From contig CALCCB010000055.1 of the NCBI GenBank assembly GCA_937899625.1, positions 1-53,967 of the forward strand: 53,967 nt of DNA, read 5' to 3'. Below, piece by piece: positions 7,756-16,476 of the stretch. The stretch's first letter is position 1, and each line of letters opens with the position of its first letter. The position numbers and the translations under genes were made by a program. The notes under the pieces are model-generated. The model searched no databases. It saw only the letters and a list, made by a program, of their open reading frames with translations, and was not told where the DNA came from. Source of the stretch: an uncultured Bacteroidota bacterium (GTDB taxonomy: Bacteria > Bacteroidota > Bacteroidia > Flavobacteriales_D > Crocinitomicaceae).

Positions 7756-10398
7756 TTATTCTAAAATCATTTTTAAAGAATAAACCACCCCGTCTTCACC
7801 AAGCACTTTTGCGAAGTAAATTCCTGGAGTGTTTTGTTTTAAAGAAATATCATTCCCTAGTCTGTCAAATGAAATAAGTTTACCGTCCACACTTAGAATA
7901 TCAATTGATTTAATTTTAATTCCTTCAATTGTAAATACACCATTATTCGGGTTTGGAAATAATTTTAATGGCGAAGTTTCAATTGAATTCAATTCTGCAG
8001 TTGGATCAATCAGCAGAGGTGTTCCTCTAAAGGATCTTCCTGTGGTTGATTTCAGTGAAAATAGTACGTTGAATGAACTGTTAAAAGGGTTGTACATTAC
8101 CAATGTGCCATTGCCATAGGCTCCACCAGCTCTTGATGTTGAATATAATCTTTCATTGTATGCAGTCCATCGGGCATTGAAATCCACTCCATCTGTTTCA
8201 ATGTTGAAGTTATGCTCAGTAGTAAATACTCCACTATTCAAATCGAATGAAAATAAAAATCCATGATTATTAGCCCCTAGGAAGTTAGTAGATCCATATA
8301 ATTTCCCATTTAATTCGGTTAATCCGCCATTCGTGCTCCGAATGAGGCTATCAAACATATATTCCACGGTAAATTCGAATGTATTTGGGTCCAAAGAATA
8401 AATAACCCCCAAATTTGTTTCAGGGCCATCGCCAAGAGTGCTTGGAGTCGTCATTCCATAAATCCTGCCATTGCTCGCCACGATTTGGTTGTTGTTCATG
8501 TGACCAAATTTTCCAACATTATGAGTATTGGAATGTATATTGATCAAATTAGAATTGACGAAATCATATTCATAAATAATGTTATCAATTGACATGATGA
8601 ATCGACCACCCGAAATCTCAACGATACCTGGTGTACTAATTAATCCATTGTTATCATATGAGATTATCGAAATGGCTGCAGAATTTAAATCTGATTCCAT
8701 TATGTCATAGGATACTGAATTTTCTGTTGCAGAATATTTTGTGTAGTATAATTTTCCATTTGATGCAACGAGTGAGTTATTCATCCACTGCGTTTGAACC
8801 TCAGGAAATCCCGTTCCAAATGTTCCAAATGGATTGTCAATATAGTCGATTTGACCAGATTTTAGGTTGAACATAGCTAGTGCCCCATTTTCACAATATT
8901 CGCTTGTGTCCGAAGCAATCGTTGGACCTCCTTTTCCTATATATCCAATAACTATGGAATCGTTATATCTAACGAGCTCTCCTATTATAAATCTACCTGA
9001 GCGCGAACCGCAGTCCATAAGAATATTATTTTGCCCATTGCTAATGTCGACTTCAAAAATTGATCCTGCACCATGTGAAGATTCAGCTTTTGTTTTTCCT
9101 ATGATCTTGCCATTATCGTGTAGTATTCCGTATTCAATTTTATTTCCTGGATGATTGGGATTGGAAGTATTTCCATTGATCATGGAAGTGTATGTATTCG
9201 AGCCGATATCGAAAGACCAAATCAAGGTTCCATTGATCGAATACTTACATGTTCCATATATTTTCGAATCAATGTTGATCATCCCCATACCTGAGATGCC
9301 TGCAAATCCCGCAGGGAAGTCTAAAACCTTCACATAAGTCCCAGCAGAGGGAGAGTACTTAATTATAGTGCCAGTTCCATTTGCACCTCCATTTCTCGTA
9401 GTTACATAGATAAATCCGTCATTGGCATGAACAATTCCAGTTGTATTATTACCCAAAGTTACCAACTGAGAATTATCAATAGACCAAACGGTATTTTGGG
9501 TTGAATTACTCAGATTGTAACTCCATACACCACCTCCCCAATTATTTAAATTATCAAATTGATCTTTTGTCCCATAAATTATATTCGATAAACTGTCATA
9601 GGTCAACTGACCAATAGGATCCTCTAAGAACAACCCACTTGATTGTATATCACTCACAATTTCCAATTGATCAGTTTGAGTATTCACTTTGTATAAAATA
9701 CCTGCACTGTTCGCACCTTCCATATCCTTGTTGAGACCATATATGTGATTTGTATCCCCTTTTATTAATGCTGTGACCGGGTTAAATCCAACATTATTTC
9801 CTGAATTATTAAAACTTCCGATTACTGAATAAATTCCTGTGTTTAAATCGTATTTCCAAATCCCACCTTTTCCACTGACACCCCCTTCTTTGGCAATACC
9901 GTAAAATACACCTGGAGAATATTCTAAAACGCTATAAATTGGCACAGATACATCATTTTTATAACAAGATGACTGTAAATAATTGTCTGAGCTCCATTCC
10001 TGATTTCCAACAAATGAATGCAAGATTTCAATTGTTAGGTCCTGTGGGTTATAACGGTAAAAGAATCCCCTTCCTCCGAATTCCGAAATGCCAGATGGCT
10101 GAGAGTTTAACCTACTTCCAGTACCAAACATGTTTATTCCATAGTAATTCCCGTCTGTACCTTTAATTAAACCTGCTGATAAATGTTGATTGCCACCACT
10201 TAGGTCAAAAACAGGGTTATCTGCATACAAAGGATTACCTTCGAGAGTAACAGTAGTAGAAATTTCAGATAAACCAAAATCATATGAAATTATTGCTCCG
10301 TTTGAATGTTGTCCACCAAATTCTGATGTCCAATATAATTTTTGTGAGAAACAGGTTGATGAAACTAAAATGATAGCAGCAAAAAAGAGCGTTTTCAT
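7756..10398 (-). CDS. Exported GloVer-repeat protein with T9SS type A sorting domain
   Basis: The protein has 880 residues, with a signal peptide (MKTLFFAAIILVSSTCFS) and a long array of blade-like repeats. These repeats carry motifs of the kind DGNYYGINMFGTG and GGxxGxGGIWKYDLNTG, typical of the 'choice-of-anchor tandem repeat GloVer' family, which is predicted to form a beta-propeller-like fold. The C-terminal 75 residues begin FPNPNNGVF and are a type A T9SS sorting domain, so the protein should reach the cell surface or medium. No catalytic motif was recognised; the molecular function is unknown. A weak -7-like element (TATCTTTT, minus strand, 10422-10429) lies upstream of the start. No clear terminator was found. 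Confidence 0.8.
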   Translation of the reverse strand: MKTLFFAAIILVSSTCFSQKLYWTSEFGGQHSNGAIISYDFGLSEISTTVTLEGNPLYADNPVFDLSGGNQHLSAGLIKGTDGNYYGINMFGTGSRLNSQPSGISEFGGRGFFYRYNPQDLTIEILHSFVGNQEWSSDNYLQSSCYKNDVSVPIYSVLEYSPGVFYGIAKEGGVSGKGGIWKYDLNTGIYSVIGSFNNSGNNVGFNPVTALIKGDTNHIYGLNKDMEGANSAGILYKVNTQTDQLEIVSDIQSSGLFLEDPIGQLTYDSLSNIIYGTKDQFDNLNNWGGGVWSYNLSNSTQNTVWSIDNSQLVTLGNNTTGIVHANDGFIYVTTRNGGANGTGTIIKYSPSAGTYVKVLDFPAGFAGISGMGMINIDSKIYGTCKYSINGTLIWSFDIGSNTYTSMINGNTSNPNHPGNKIEYGILHDNGKIIGKTKAESSHGAGSIFEVDISNGQNNILMDCGSRSGRFIIGELVRYNDSIVIGYIGKGGPTIASDTSEYCENGALAMFNLKSGQIDYIDNPFGTFGTGFPEVQTQWMNNSLVASNGKLYYTKYSATENSVSYDIMESDLNSAAISIISYDNNGLISTPGIVEISGGRFIMSIDNIIYEYDFVNSNLINIHSNTHNVGKFGHMNNNQIVASNGRIYGMTTPSTLGDGPETNLGVIYSLDPNTFEFTVEYMFDSLIRSTNGGLTELNGKLYGSTNFLGANNHGFLFSFDLNSGVFTTEHNFNIETDGVDFNARWTAYNERLYSTSRAGGAYGNGTLVMYNPFNSSFNVLFSLKSTTGRSFRGTPLLIDPTAELNSIETSPLKLFPNPNNGVFTIEGIKIKSIDILSVDGKLISFDRLGNDISLKQNTPGIYFAKVLGEDGVVYSLKMILE

Positions 10399-10562
10399 AT
10401 GTAATTTTTTTTAAATGTACCAAAAGATAAGCCACAGACTGATCATCTTAATAAAAATCAATAGATCAGCTAGTTATAAGGTCATGATATTGTTAGGATG
10501 TATAAATAATAATAATTAGCATCCAAAAATGGGAAAAATAATTCTTGATTTGTTCAATATAT

Positions 10563-11018
10563 TTATCCTGCCAATTCGATCTGGAATAATTTCCATTCAC
10601 CTTCAAACTTTTTGAAATAGAGGATCATCATGGATTCCATTACTTCACCGGAGCCTTCCATTTGAGTGGTTGTAATGACCTGTACAATGAAATTCAATTC
10701 TCCGTTTTCATCTGTATGATGAACAAGATCGTTATAGGTCTTATTGCGTAATGCAACTCGAACCTCTTCAGTGAAGATCTCCTTTAGATTATGTGTAAAA
10801 TCTTCATCAGTTGTCGATTCTGGGTCTTCAAGATTTAAAATATATCCCCAGCTTCCTTCTACTGGAAAATATGTGTGCTTTTCAATCCCTTCCTGATCCA
10901 AAATTATTATTTCATAAATATTTGCATCCCAGAAAGTTTTAACGGTATTAAGGTCGGCTTTTTGGGAAAAGATGAAGCCGTTCAAAAATAGGAATGAGGT
11001 TATTAGCAGGGTCTTCAT
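10563..11018 (-). CDS. Small exported protein of unknown function, possibly NTF2-like
   Basis: The 151-residue product has a clear signal peptide (MKTLLITSFLFLNGFIFS followed by Q). The mature part is acidic, and its alternating helix/strand pattern, ending in a YFKKFEGEWKLFQIEL strand, recalls SnoaL/NTF2-like folds; this is only a fold impression. No family is recognised with certainty. It lies downstream of the AI-2E permease gene on the same strand with about 72 nt between, so co-transcription is possible. The 164-nt gap after its stop (10399-10562) is AT-rich and holds no convincing terminator or gene. Confidence 0.65.
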   Translation of the reverse strand: MKTLLITSFLFLNGFIFSQKADLNTVKTFWDANIYEIIILDQEGIEKHTYFPVEGSWGYILNLEDPESTTDEDFTHNLKEIFTEEVRVALRNKTYNDLVHHTDENGELNFIVQVITTTQMEGSGEVMESMMILYFKKFEGEWKLFQIELAG

Positions 11019-11090
11019 AGTAGTAATTTTGTATTGAATGTATGAAATTCTGAAGCAGAATTCACAACAATCGTTCCCAAATAAATGGTT

Positions 11091-12116
11091 TCAGACTTTC
11101 CCGTTATTAGAAAGTAATATTGCAATGGGTTTCGTCTTCGAAAACTTAGCCAAAATGATGATCAGGATTACTGTTATAGGCACACTAACTACCATTCCGA
11201 TGATACCCCAAATGGTTCCCCAGACCGCCAAAGCAAGCACTGCTACCAGTGGACTAATATTCAAAGAATCACCCATGATCTTTGGTTCAATGAAATTAGA
11301 AATGAGGGTCTGAAGACCTCCCATGCTAAGCATCATGATTAATGGGTATTTGAATTCTCCGTACTGCATAACAGCAAAGAAGACAGGCAAGATCACACCT
11401 AAAAGAGGACCTATGATCGGAATAAAATTCATGATAAAAACAAGGAAGGCCCAAAATAAAGGAGATTGAACACCAAATCCTAGAAGGATCAGATAACATC
11501 CAAATGCAGATATAAAGCTAACCAGTGATTTTAGTCCCAAATACTGGGTAATGGAGTGTTCTATACTGTCAAGAAGCCCTTCTATTTCATTGAATTTCTC
11601 ACCCTTGAAGATTGTTCTCAATTTTAGATTGAAGCTCGATTCTTCAATGAATAAAAAGATAATATAGAATAACACCAGCATCAGGTTTCCGAGAAAACTA
11701 CTGATAAGGTTTAGTGCATTGTTGAAGGCTAGTGCAAGATCAAAAGACTTAATGCCTTCCATTCCCATTTTAAGAACATCTATCCCCGTATTTTTAACCA
11801 GGTCGTCCAACACCGAATGCAGATTCTGTTCATAGTTAGGTAACGAAGCGATCAGATTTTGACTATTTAAAAACATGATCTTGAAAAGAAAGCCGATGAT
11901 GGAATAGATCACAATTCCGGAGATTACATTTTTAAGCCACGAAGGGATATGTTCTCTGATGATTTTATTGCGATCTATAAACCTCCTAACGGCTCTGATC
12001 AAAAAGTAGAACAATAGGGCCAACATAAAAGGGACCATGATCATTTTTCCATAGATCAAAATGATTACTGCTGCGAAAAGTAAAATGATCAGGTTTGAAA
12101 GTGAGCTGGTCTTCAT
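11091..12116 (-). CDS. AI-2E family transporter (TerC/YdiK-type permease)
   Basis: This 341-residue integral membrane protein of the AI-2E/UPF0118 family has hydrophobic segments throughout and the family block FIPIIGPLLGVILPV. The C-terminal segment SNFIEPKIMGDSLNISPLVAVLALAVWG is also typical. Members export autoinducer-2 or act as Na+/H+ antiporters; the substrate here is unknown. The reading frame stays open upstream to 12329, but that extension has no family features and runs into the divergent gene, so ATG 12116 (MKTSSLSNLIILLF) is chosen. It is divergent from the gene at 12232. Confidence 0.88.
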   Translation of the reverse strand: MKTSSLSNLIILLFAAVIILIYGKMIMVPFMLALLFYFLIRAVRRFIDRNKIIREHIPSWLKNVISGIVIYSIIGFLFKIMFLNSQNLIASLPNYEQNLHSVLDDLVKNTGIDVLKMGMEGIKSFDLALAFNNALNLISSFLGNLMLVLFYIIFLFIEESSFNLKLRTIFKGEKFNEIEGLLDSIEHSITQYLGLKSLVSFISAFGCYLILLGFGVQSPLFWAFLVFIMNFIPIIGPLLGVILPVFFAVMQYGEFKYPLIMMLSMGGLQTLISNFIEPKIMGDSLNISPLVAVLALAVWGTIWGIIGMVVSVPITVILIIILAKFSKTKPIAILLSNNGKV

Positions 12117-12231
12117 ATTGGAAAAATAAGAATATTCATTCAAATTTCGGGTTTTGATGTCATTTGAATTTAAAGGCTCGAATTTGTATTTTGGTCTGGA
12201 AATTGCAAAAGGCAGGACCAAATTAAAGATC

Positions 12232-13446
12232 ATGAAACAAAAAATACTATTCACACTAAGTCTACTATTCACTTCTACGCTGGTTTTCAGCCAGAATGTC
12301 GAAGACAATAAAATATCATTCAAGTACATCAGGCTACCATATCAACGAATTGATGCGGCTTTTAAGACGTACGAAGTTCGTTTTGAACATTCTTATAAGA
12401 TGGCAAATGAAGACAGTTTGAAAATGTTCGAGGTTCGAAAGGAACTGGCTCAAAAACAATATGCTGATCAATACAAATTGTGGTCAGATCAAAAGTTTCT
12501 GATTGATAAAAATTATCTCACACAGTTAGCTCAATATGAGAAAACTGTGAATGCGGGAGGAACGGCAACAGCTCCGAAACCACCACTTTATCCAACAGCG
12601 CCTCAATTTATCCCTGTTCAAGCTCCACAGATGCACTCTGAAATTACGGACGATGCCGTTTACAGTGCCAACGTGAAATTGGATGGTTTTGAAAAAGGAT
12701 TGGGTGGATCGATGCTTACGATAGATATAATGCCTATTCGTTCGTATAAAATTGTGGAAACCAAGAAAGGAACTGGAGCCTCTACTAAGTATGAGTACTA
12801 TTGCCAGTATGTTATGCCCGTAGGAGTTAAAATGGAAACTCCAACTCAGGGAGCACTTATGAATAAAACAATACTTGAGGGTGTAAGAACCTACCAAATG
12901 AAATCATTCTCGAGTAAATATGAATACCAGTTATGGTATATGGAGAATTCAGCTAAGTTCTTCCTGGAACTGGAAGCTGAAGCCAGAAGGTCTGCAATGG
13001 CTGAATTGAACGCGTTGATCAACAATGAATTTGGCTACACGATGTTGAATCATACAGCTGAAATGTACGCGATGAATCGCTATAAGGATTATGATTATTC
13101 CGATGTGACAACCGCATATACATACACAACACAGGCGTTAATGCTTGTGGAGAGAGATAGAGATAGATCCTCAGCCAAAGAAAAATTGGATCAAGCGATC
13201 AATGCATGGAAAGCAATTTTGACTGAAAGTAATCTATCCGACGATAAGGCAAGAATCAATGATAAAGTGACGGCCATGATCCAGTGTAATTTGGCAGAAT
13301 TATACAGTTGGAGAGGAGATTATGATCAGGCTGAGTTGCATAAAAACCTTGCTCTGAACAGTGGGGTAAACAAATTCAGAAACCATGCTGAAAGAGTGCA
13401 GGGGTTCTATGCCGATCAAAAGAAAAGATGGTCTGTCCATTTTTAA
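12232..13446 (+). CDS. Exported protein of unknown function with C-terminal TPR-like helices
   Basis: This 404-residue protein starts with a signal peptide (MKQKILFTLSLLFTSTLVFSQ). A central proline-rich linker (TATAPKPPLYPTAPQF) precedes a mixed region. The last 120 residues are helical with tetratricopeptide-like spacing (LAELYSWRGDYDQAELHKNLAL). I do not recognise a named family. ATG 12232 is preferred over the upstream in-frame ATG at 12154 because it places the signal peptide at the N-terminus. The 115 nt between it and the divergent permease start must hold promoters for both, but only imperfect -7 boxes (for example TATTTTGG near 12187) are visible. A strong hairpin terminator follows. 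Confidence 0.75.
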   Translation: MKQKILFTLSLLFTSTLVFSQNVEDNKISFKYIRLPYQRIDAAFKTYEVRFEHSYKMANEDSLKMFEVRKELAQKQYADQYKLWSDQKFLIDKNYLTQLAQYEKTVNAGGTATAPKPPLYPTAPQFIPVQAPQMHSEITDDAVYSANVKLDGFEKGLGGSMLTIDIMPIRSYKIVETKKGTGASTKYEYYCQYVMPVGVKMETPTQGALMNKTILEGVRTYQMKSFSSKYEYQLWYMENSAKFFLELEAEARRSAMAELNALINNEFGYTMLNHTAEMYAMNRYKDYDYSDVTTAYTYTTQALMLVERDRDRSSAKEKLDQAINAWKAILTESNLSDDKARINDKVTAMIQCNLAELYSWRGDYDQAELHKNLALNSGVNKFRNHAERVQGFYADQKKRWSVHF

Positions 13447-13470
13447 AATGTTAAAGTTTTGATAATTATG

Positions 13471-13504
13471 AAGGGTTGTGTGATTTTGTTGCACAACCCT
13501 TTTA
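13471..13504 (+). terminator. Rho-independent terminator overlapping the next promoter
   Basis: A perfect 10-bp stem (AAGGGTTGTG with CACAACCCTT) encloses an 11-nt loop and ends in a short T tract. The T tract runs directly into the -7 element TATATTTG of the next gene. Confidence 0.85.
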
Positions 13505-13510
13505 TATTTG
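13503..13510 (+). promoter_or_regulatory. -7 promoter element of the small gene at 13515
   Basis: TATATTTG is an exact TAnnTTTG match that begins inside the T tract of the preceding terminator. It ends 4 nt before the GTG at 13515, predicting an essentially leaderless transcript. Confidence 0.55.
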
Positions 13511-13514
13511 TACT

Positions 13515-13895
13515 GTGCTAAAGGCATTTTGTCAACGGTTGATCTTGATCATTACACCAATTGTAATGTTGACAAATGTATCTTTGAGTTTCATCGACTC
13601 TCTCAATTCACTTACTTCGAATGTAAAGACAGAGGCTATTTTTTCGAAATCTTCCTCGTCAACAGTTCTTGATCTTCCAATGGAGGTATCTACGCTTGAG
13701 TTAGAAGAAGCTGAAGAAAGCTTTGAAGAGTTAAAAGAAACTGACAATGGATTTGACTCCTTCGTTCAAAGCTTCTATAGTGCTTCAGGAGCGAACATTC
13801 ACGATAATCTTTCACGATTAAAAGAATGTCAGTGTTCGCTGTCATTCAAATACAATCAACCTGCCTATCTGGTAAACGAAAATTTCAGACTATAA
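13515..13895 (+). CDS. Small exported or membrane-tethered protein of unknown function
   Basis: A 126-residue product begins at GTG 13515, giving a hydrophobic N-terminus (LILIITPIVMLTNVSLSF) like a signal peptide. A serine-rich stretch, an acidic helix (LELEEAEESFEELKE) and a C-terminal segment with two cysteines (ECQCS) follow. No family is recognised. The GTG is chosen because it lies 4 nt after a perfect -7 element, as seen at other genes here; an alternative ATG at 13566 would drop the hydrophobic segment. Its own promoter and terminator on either side support a real single-gene unit rather than a chance frame. Confidence 0.6.
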   Translation: MLKAFCQRLILIITPIVMLTNVSLSFIDSLNSLTSNVKTEAIFSKSSSSTVLDLPMEVSTLELEEAEESFEELKETDNGFDSFVQSFYSASGANIHDNLSRLKECQCSLSFKYNQPAYLVNENFRL

Positions 13896-13902
13896 CCAAT
13901 TG

Positions 13903-13935
13903 CCTTGTAATGAGTTCATTGCAAGGATTTTTTTT
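13903..13935 (+). terminator. Rho-independent terminator before dabA
   Basis: CCTTGTAAT pairs with ATTGCAAGG (one G-T pair) around a 6-nt loop and is followed by eight or more Ts. It isolates the small gene from the dab operon. Confidence 0.85.
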
Positions 13936-13959
13936 GGTGTAATTTGAAATGTTATCAAC

Positions 13960-16476
13960 ATGAAAATTTCTGAGTACTCGCATGGCGATGAGTACAAAAT
14001 AATTGAAGAACTAAAACATTTTCTTCCAAGTCAAGCCCCGTTAAAAGACTTTATTCATCACAATACTTTACATGCTTTTCAGCATGATGAGTTTGAAAAA
14101 GCCTTGTTTAATGCTGCGCAGACCTTTGGGTATCGTGTCTACCTATCACTTGATCAATTCAGGATGAAATTCCGTGAAGGTGAAATTGAGGAGTCAATTC
14201 TCGATGAGGAGATAAGAATTAGAAAGGGCAACGATTCCGAAAGCTGGAAAAGGAAAATGTTAGAAGGTGCCTTCAACGAGGATCTTGAACCTGAAATCGG
14301 AAGATTAAGGCATCATTGGAAATCAAGGTACAGAATCGACATGGATTCAATGGTTTATCCTTTATTGTTCCGGATACTGAGTAGTTATCTGGATCAAGGG
14401 ATTGCAATATGGGGATTCCCTGTTTCTGATAAAGGTTTTTTAGCTTCCCTGGCTGATTTGGAAAGGAATTCAAAAACTTCCTTTTTCAAAACGGATCGAG
14501 CAAGAAAATTACTGATCGATGGGAGATCAAATCTTTCTGATCTGCTTAAACTAATTGTTGGGAATAAGGAGTTATATGAAAGATATCTTTTTGATCAGCA
14601 ATTTGCTCATCCGGGTTGGTCCGGAATGGTCGCAGTCATTGAAGGGAATAATGGGCATCTCCTTGATAAGAGGAAGATAACACTGGAAGAGTTCATCTGT
14701 TTTGAGTTACTATTGGAAATTGATGTGCTGGATGATCATTTCGGTGGTGTTTGGTCTCCGATCGGAGTGAACAACCCTGATCATTTTGAAGATTTGTTTA
14801 CACACAAAAAGGTGAATGAATACTTTGAAGTACTTCATATTTTTCAAGTATCCTATGAATGGACATATTACCAAAGTGTTCTGAGAGGGATTGGTCAGTC
14901 GAAGAATGAGCAAAAGGAAGAGCTTCAAACCTTTGATGCTTTGTTTTGCATTGATGATAGAGAATGTTCAATTAGAAGGCATTTAGAATCACAGAACCCT
15001 GGGATCAAAACATACGGGACAGCTGGTTTCTTTAATGTAGAGTTCTTTTATCAGCCTGAACAAAGTAAATTTTATACAAAGGTTTGCCCGGCTCCTTTAA
15101 CTCCTAACTATTTGATCAAGGAGGAAAGTTCATCTTTAAAAAAGAAAAAGGATTTCCACTTCGGACATCATTCTCATGGCCTTTTCTTAGGATGGATATT
15201 CACTCACACCTTAGGATTTTGGTCTGCTCTGAGACTCTTTTTAACTGTCTTTAAACCTCAGGAGTCAGCCTCTATGGTGACATCTTTTGGACATATGGAT
15301 CCTCAGTCAAAACTCACTGTTGAAAATAAAAATGGCGAGAAAACTGAGGATGGTTTACAGATTGGATTTACAATTCATGAAATGGCTGATCGTCTGGAAG
15401 GTTTACTGAGAAGCATTGGATTGATCGCGAATTTCGGTAAAGTGATTTATGCAATTGGTCATGGATCTAGTAGTGTAAATAATACGCATTATGCAGGCTA
15501 CGATTGTGGCGCTTGTTCCGGAAGACCTGGATCAGTAAATGCAAGAGTAATCGCTCATATTGGAAATCACCAACAGGTTCGATTAATACTCAGAGAAAAG
15601 GGGATCGATATTCCGGACGAAACAGTCTTTGTGGGGGCATTGCATGACACTTCTAGGGATGAGATTATGTACTATGATCTTGATGTTTTAAGTCCTGCAC
15701 AAAGTAAATACCATCAAGCTTTCACTGTTTCAATGAGCAATGCGCTTGATTTTAATGCAAAGGAACGTTCGCGCAGATTTGTTCTTACACCTTCACATGG
15801 AGATCCAAAAAAGGTTCATGAAAAGGTAAAGCTGAGAACGATCTCCCTTTTTGAACCAAGACCTGAATTGAATCATGCAACGAATACCCTGTGTATTGTA
15901 GGTAGGAGAGAATTGACAAAGAACCTATTTCTCGATCGAAGAGCATTTTTGAATTCGTACGACTATAGTATTGATCCAGAAGGAAAATATCTTACTGGTA
16001 TTCTAAATGCTGTAGCGCCAGTTTGTGGTGGGATTAATCTAGAATATTTCTTTTCTAGAGTCGATAATCAAAAACTTGGAGCCGGAACAAAACTACCTCA
16101 CAATGTGATGGGATTGATTGGAGTGGCCAATGGAATTGATGGAGACTTGCGAACAGGTTTACCGAGTCAGATGATCGAAGTACATGATCCATTAAGGTTA
16201 TTGGTGATAGTCGAACATGATCCTGAAGTGGTTTTAAATGTGTTGATGAACAATCCAAAAACGTACGAATGGTTTCTGAAAGGATGGGTGAATTTGTGTG
16301 TACTGAATCCAATGACCTCCATTGTTTACAGGTTCTTGAATGGTGAATTAATTCCTTCAGATCGGAACGTACCCCTCAATTTTACAATTGCAGATCTAAT
16401 GAAGACTGTAGAAGCTAGTTCTGAAAATCTACCTGTTAGTCATTTAATACCTGAAGAATATGGAACAGCTCGTTAA
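13960..16476 (+). CDS. dabA: Inorganic carbon uptake complex subunit DabA
   Basis: The 838-residue product belongs to the DabA/UPF0753 (DUF2309) family, the carbonic-anhydrase-like cytoplasmic subunit of the energy-coupled DAB carbon pump. The N-terminal family signature FIHHNTLHAFQHDEFEKAL is present. The four zinc-site residues known from the Halothiobacillus protein are all visible: C330 and D332 (CIDDRE), H501 (IGHGSS) and C516 (GYDCGAC). The 2-residue and 15-residue spacings match those of the characterised enzyme. It is expected to hydrate CO2 to bicarbonate vectorially when paired with DabB. It overlaps dabB by 17 nt, implying translational coupling. Only a weak -7-like TAATTTGA precedes the start. 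Confidence 0.95.
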   Translation: MKISEYSHGDEYKIIEELKHFLPSQAPLKDFIHHNTLHAFQHDEFEKALFNAAQTFGYRVYLSLDQFRMKFREGEIEESILDEEIRIRKGNDSESWKRKMLEGAFNEDLEPEIGRLRHHWKSRYRIDMDSMVYPLLFRILSSYLDQGIAIWGFPVSDKGFLASLADLERNSKTSFFKTDRARKLLIDGRSNLSDLLKLIVGNKELYERYLFDQQFAHPGWSGMVAVIEGNNGHLLDKRKITLEEFICFELLLEIDVLDDHFGGVWSPIGVNNPDHFEDLFTHKKVNEYFEVLHIFQVSYEWTYYQSVLRGIGQSKNEQKEELQTFDALFCIDDRECSIRRHLESQNPGIKTYGTAGFFNVEFFYQPEQSKFYTKVCPAPLTPNYLIKEESSSLKKKKDFHFGHHSHGLFLGWIFTHTLGFWSALRLFLTVFKPQESASMVTSFGHMDPQSKLTVENKNGEKTEDGLQIGFTIHEMADRLEGLLRSIGLIANFGKVIYAIGHGSSSVNNTHYAGYDCGACSGRPGSVNARVIAHIGNHQQVRLILREKGIDIPDETVFVGALHDTSRDEIMYYDLDVLSPAQSKYHQAFTVSMSNALDFNAKERSRRFVLTPSHGDPKKVHEKVKLRTISLFEPRPELNHATNTLCIVGRRELTKNLFLDRRAFLNSYDYSIDPEGKYLTGILNAVAPVCGGINLEYFFSRVDNQKLGAGTKLPHNVMGLIGVANGIDGDLRTGLPSQMIEVHDPLRLLVIVEHDPEVVLNVLMNNPKTYEWFLKGWVNLCVLNPMTSIVYRFLNGELIPSDRNVPLNFTIADLMKTVEASSENLPVSHLIPEEYGTAR

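Noticed and set aside
10454-10530. Possible hairpin (GGATG...CATCC) between minus-strand genes near 10497-10526.
   Set aside because: Only five G/C-containing base pairs with a long AT-rich loop and no clean T tract; not convincing as a terminator.
12117-12329. N-terminal extension of the AI-2E family gene into the divergent gene.
   Set aside because: The 71 extra residues lack family similarity and would overlap the signal peptide region of the gene at 12232; the internal ATG at 12116 gives a normal family N-terminus.
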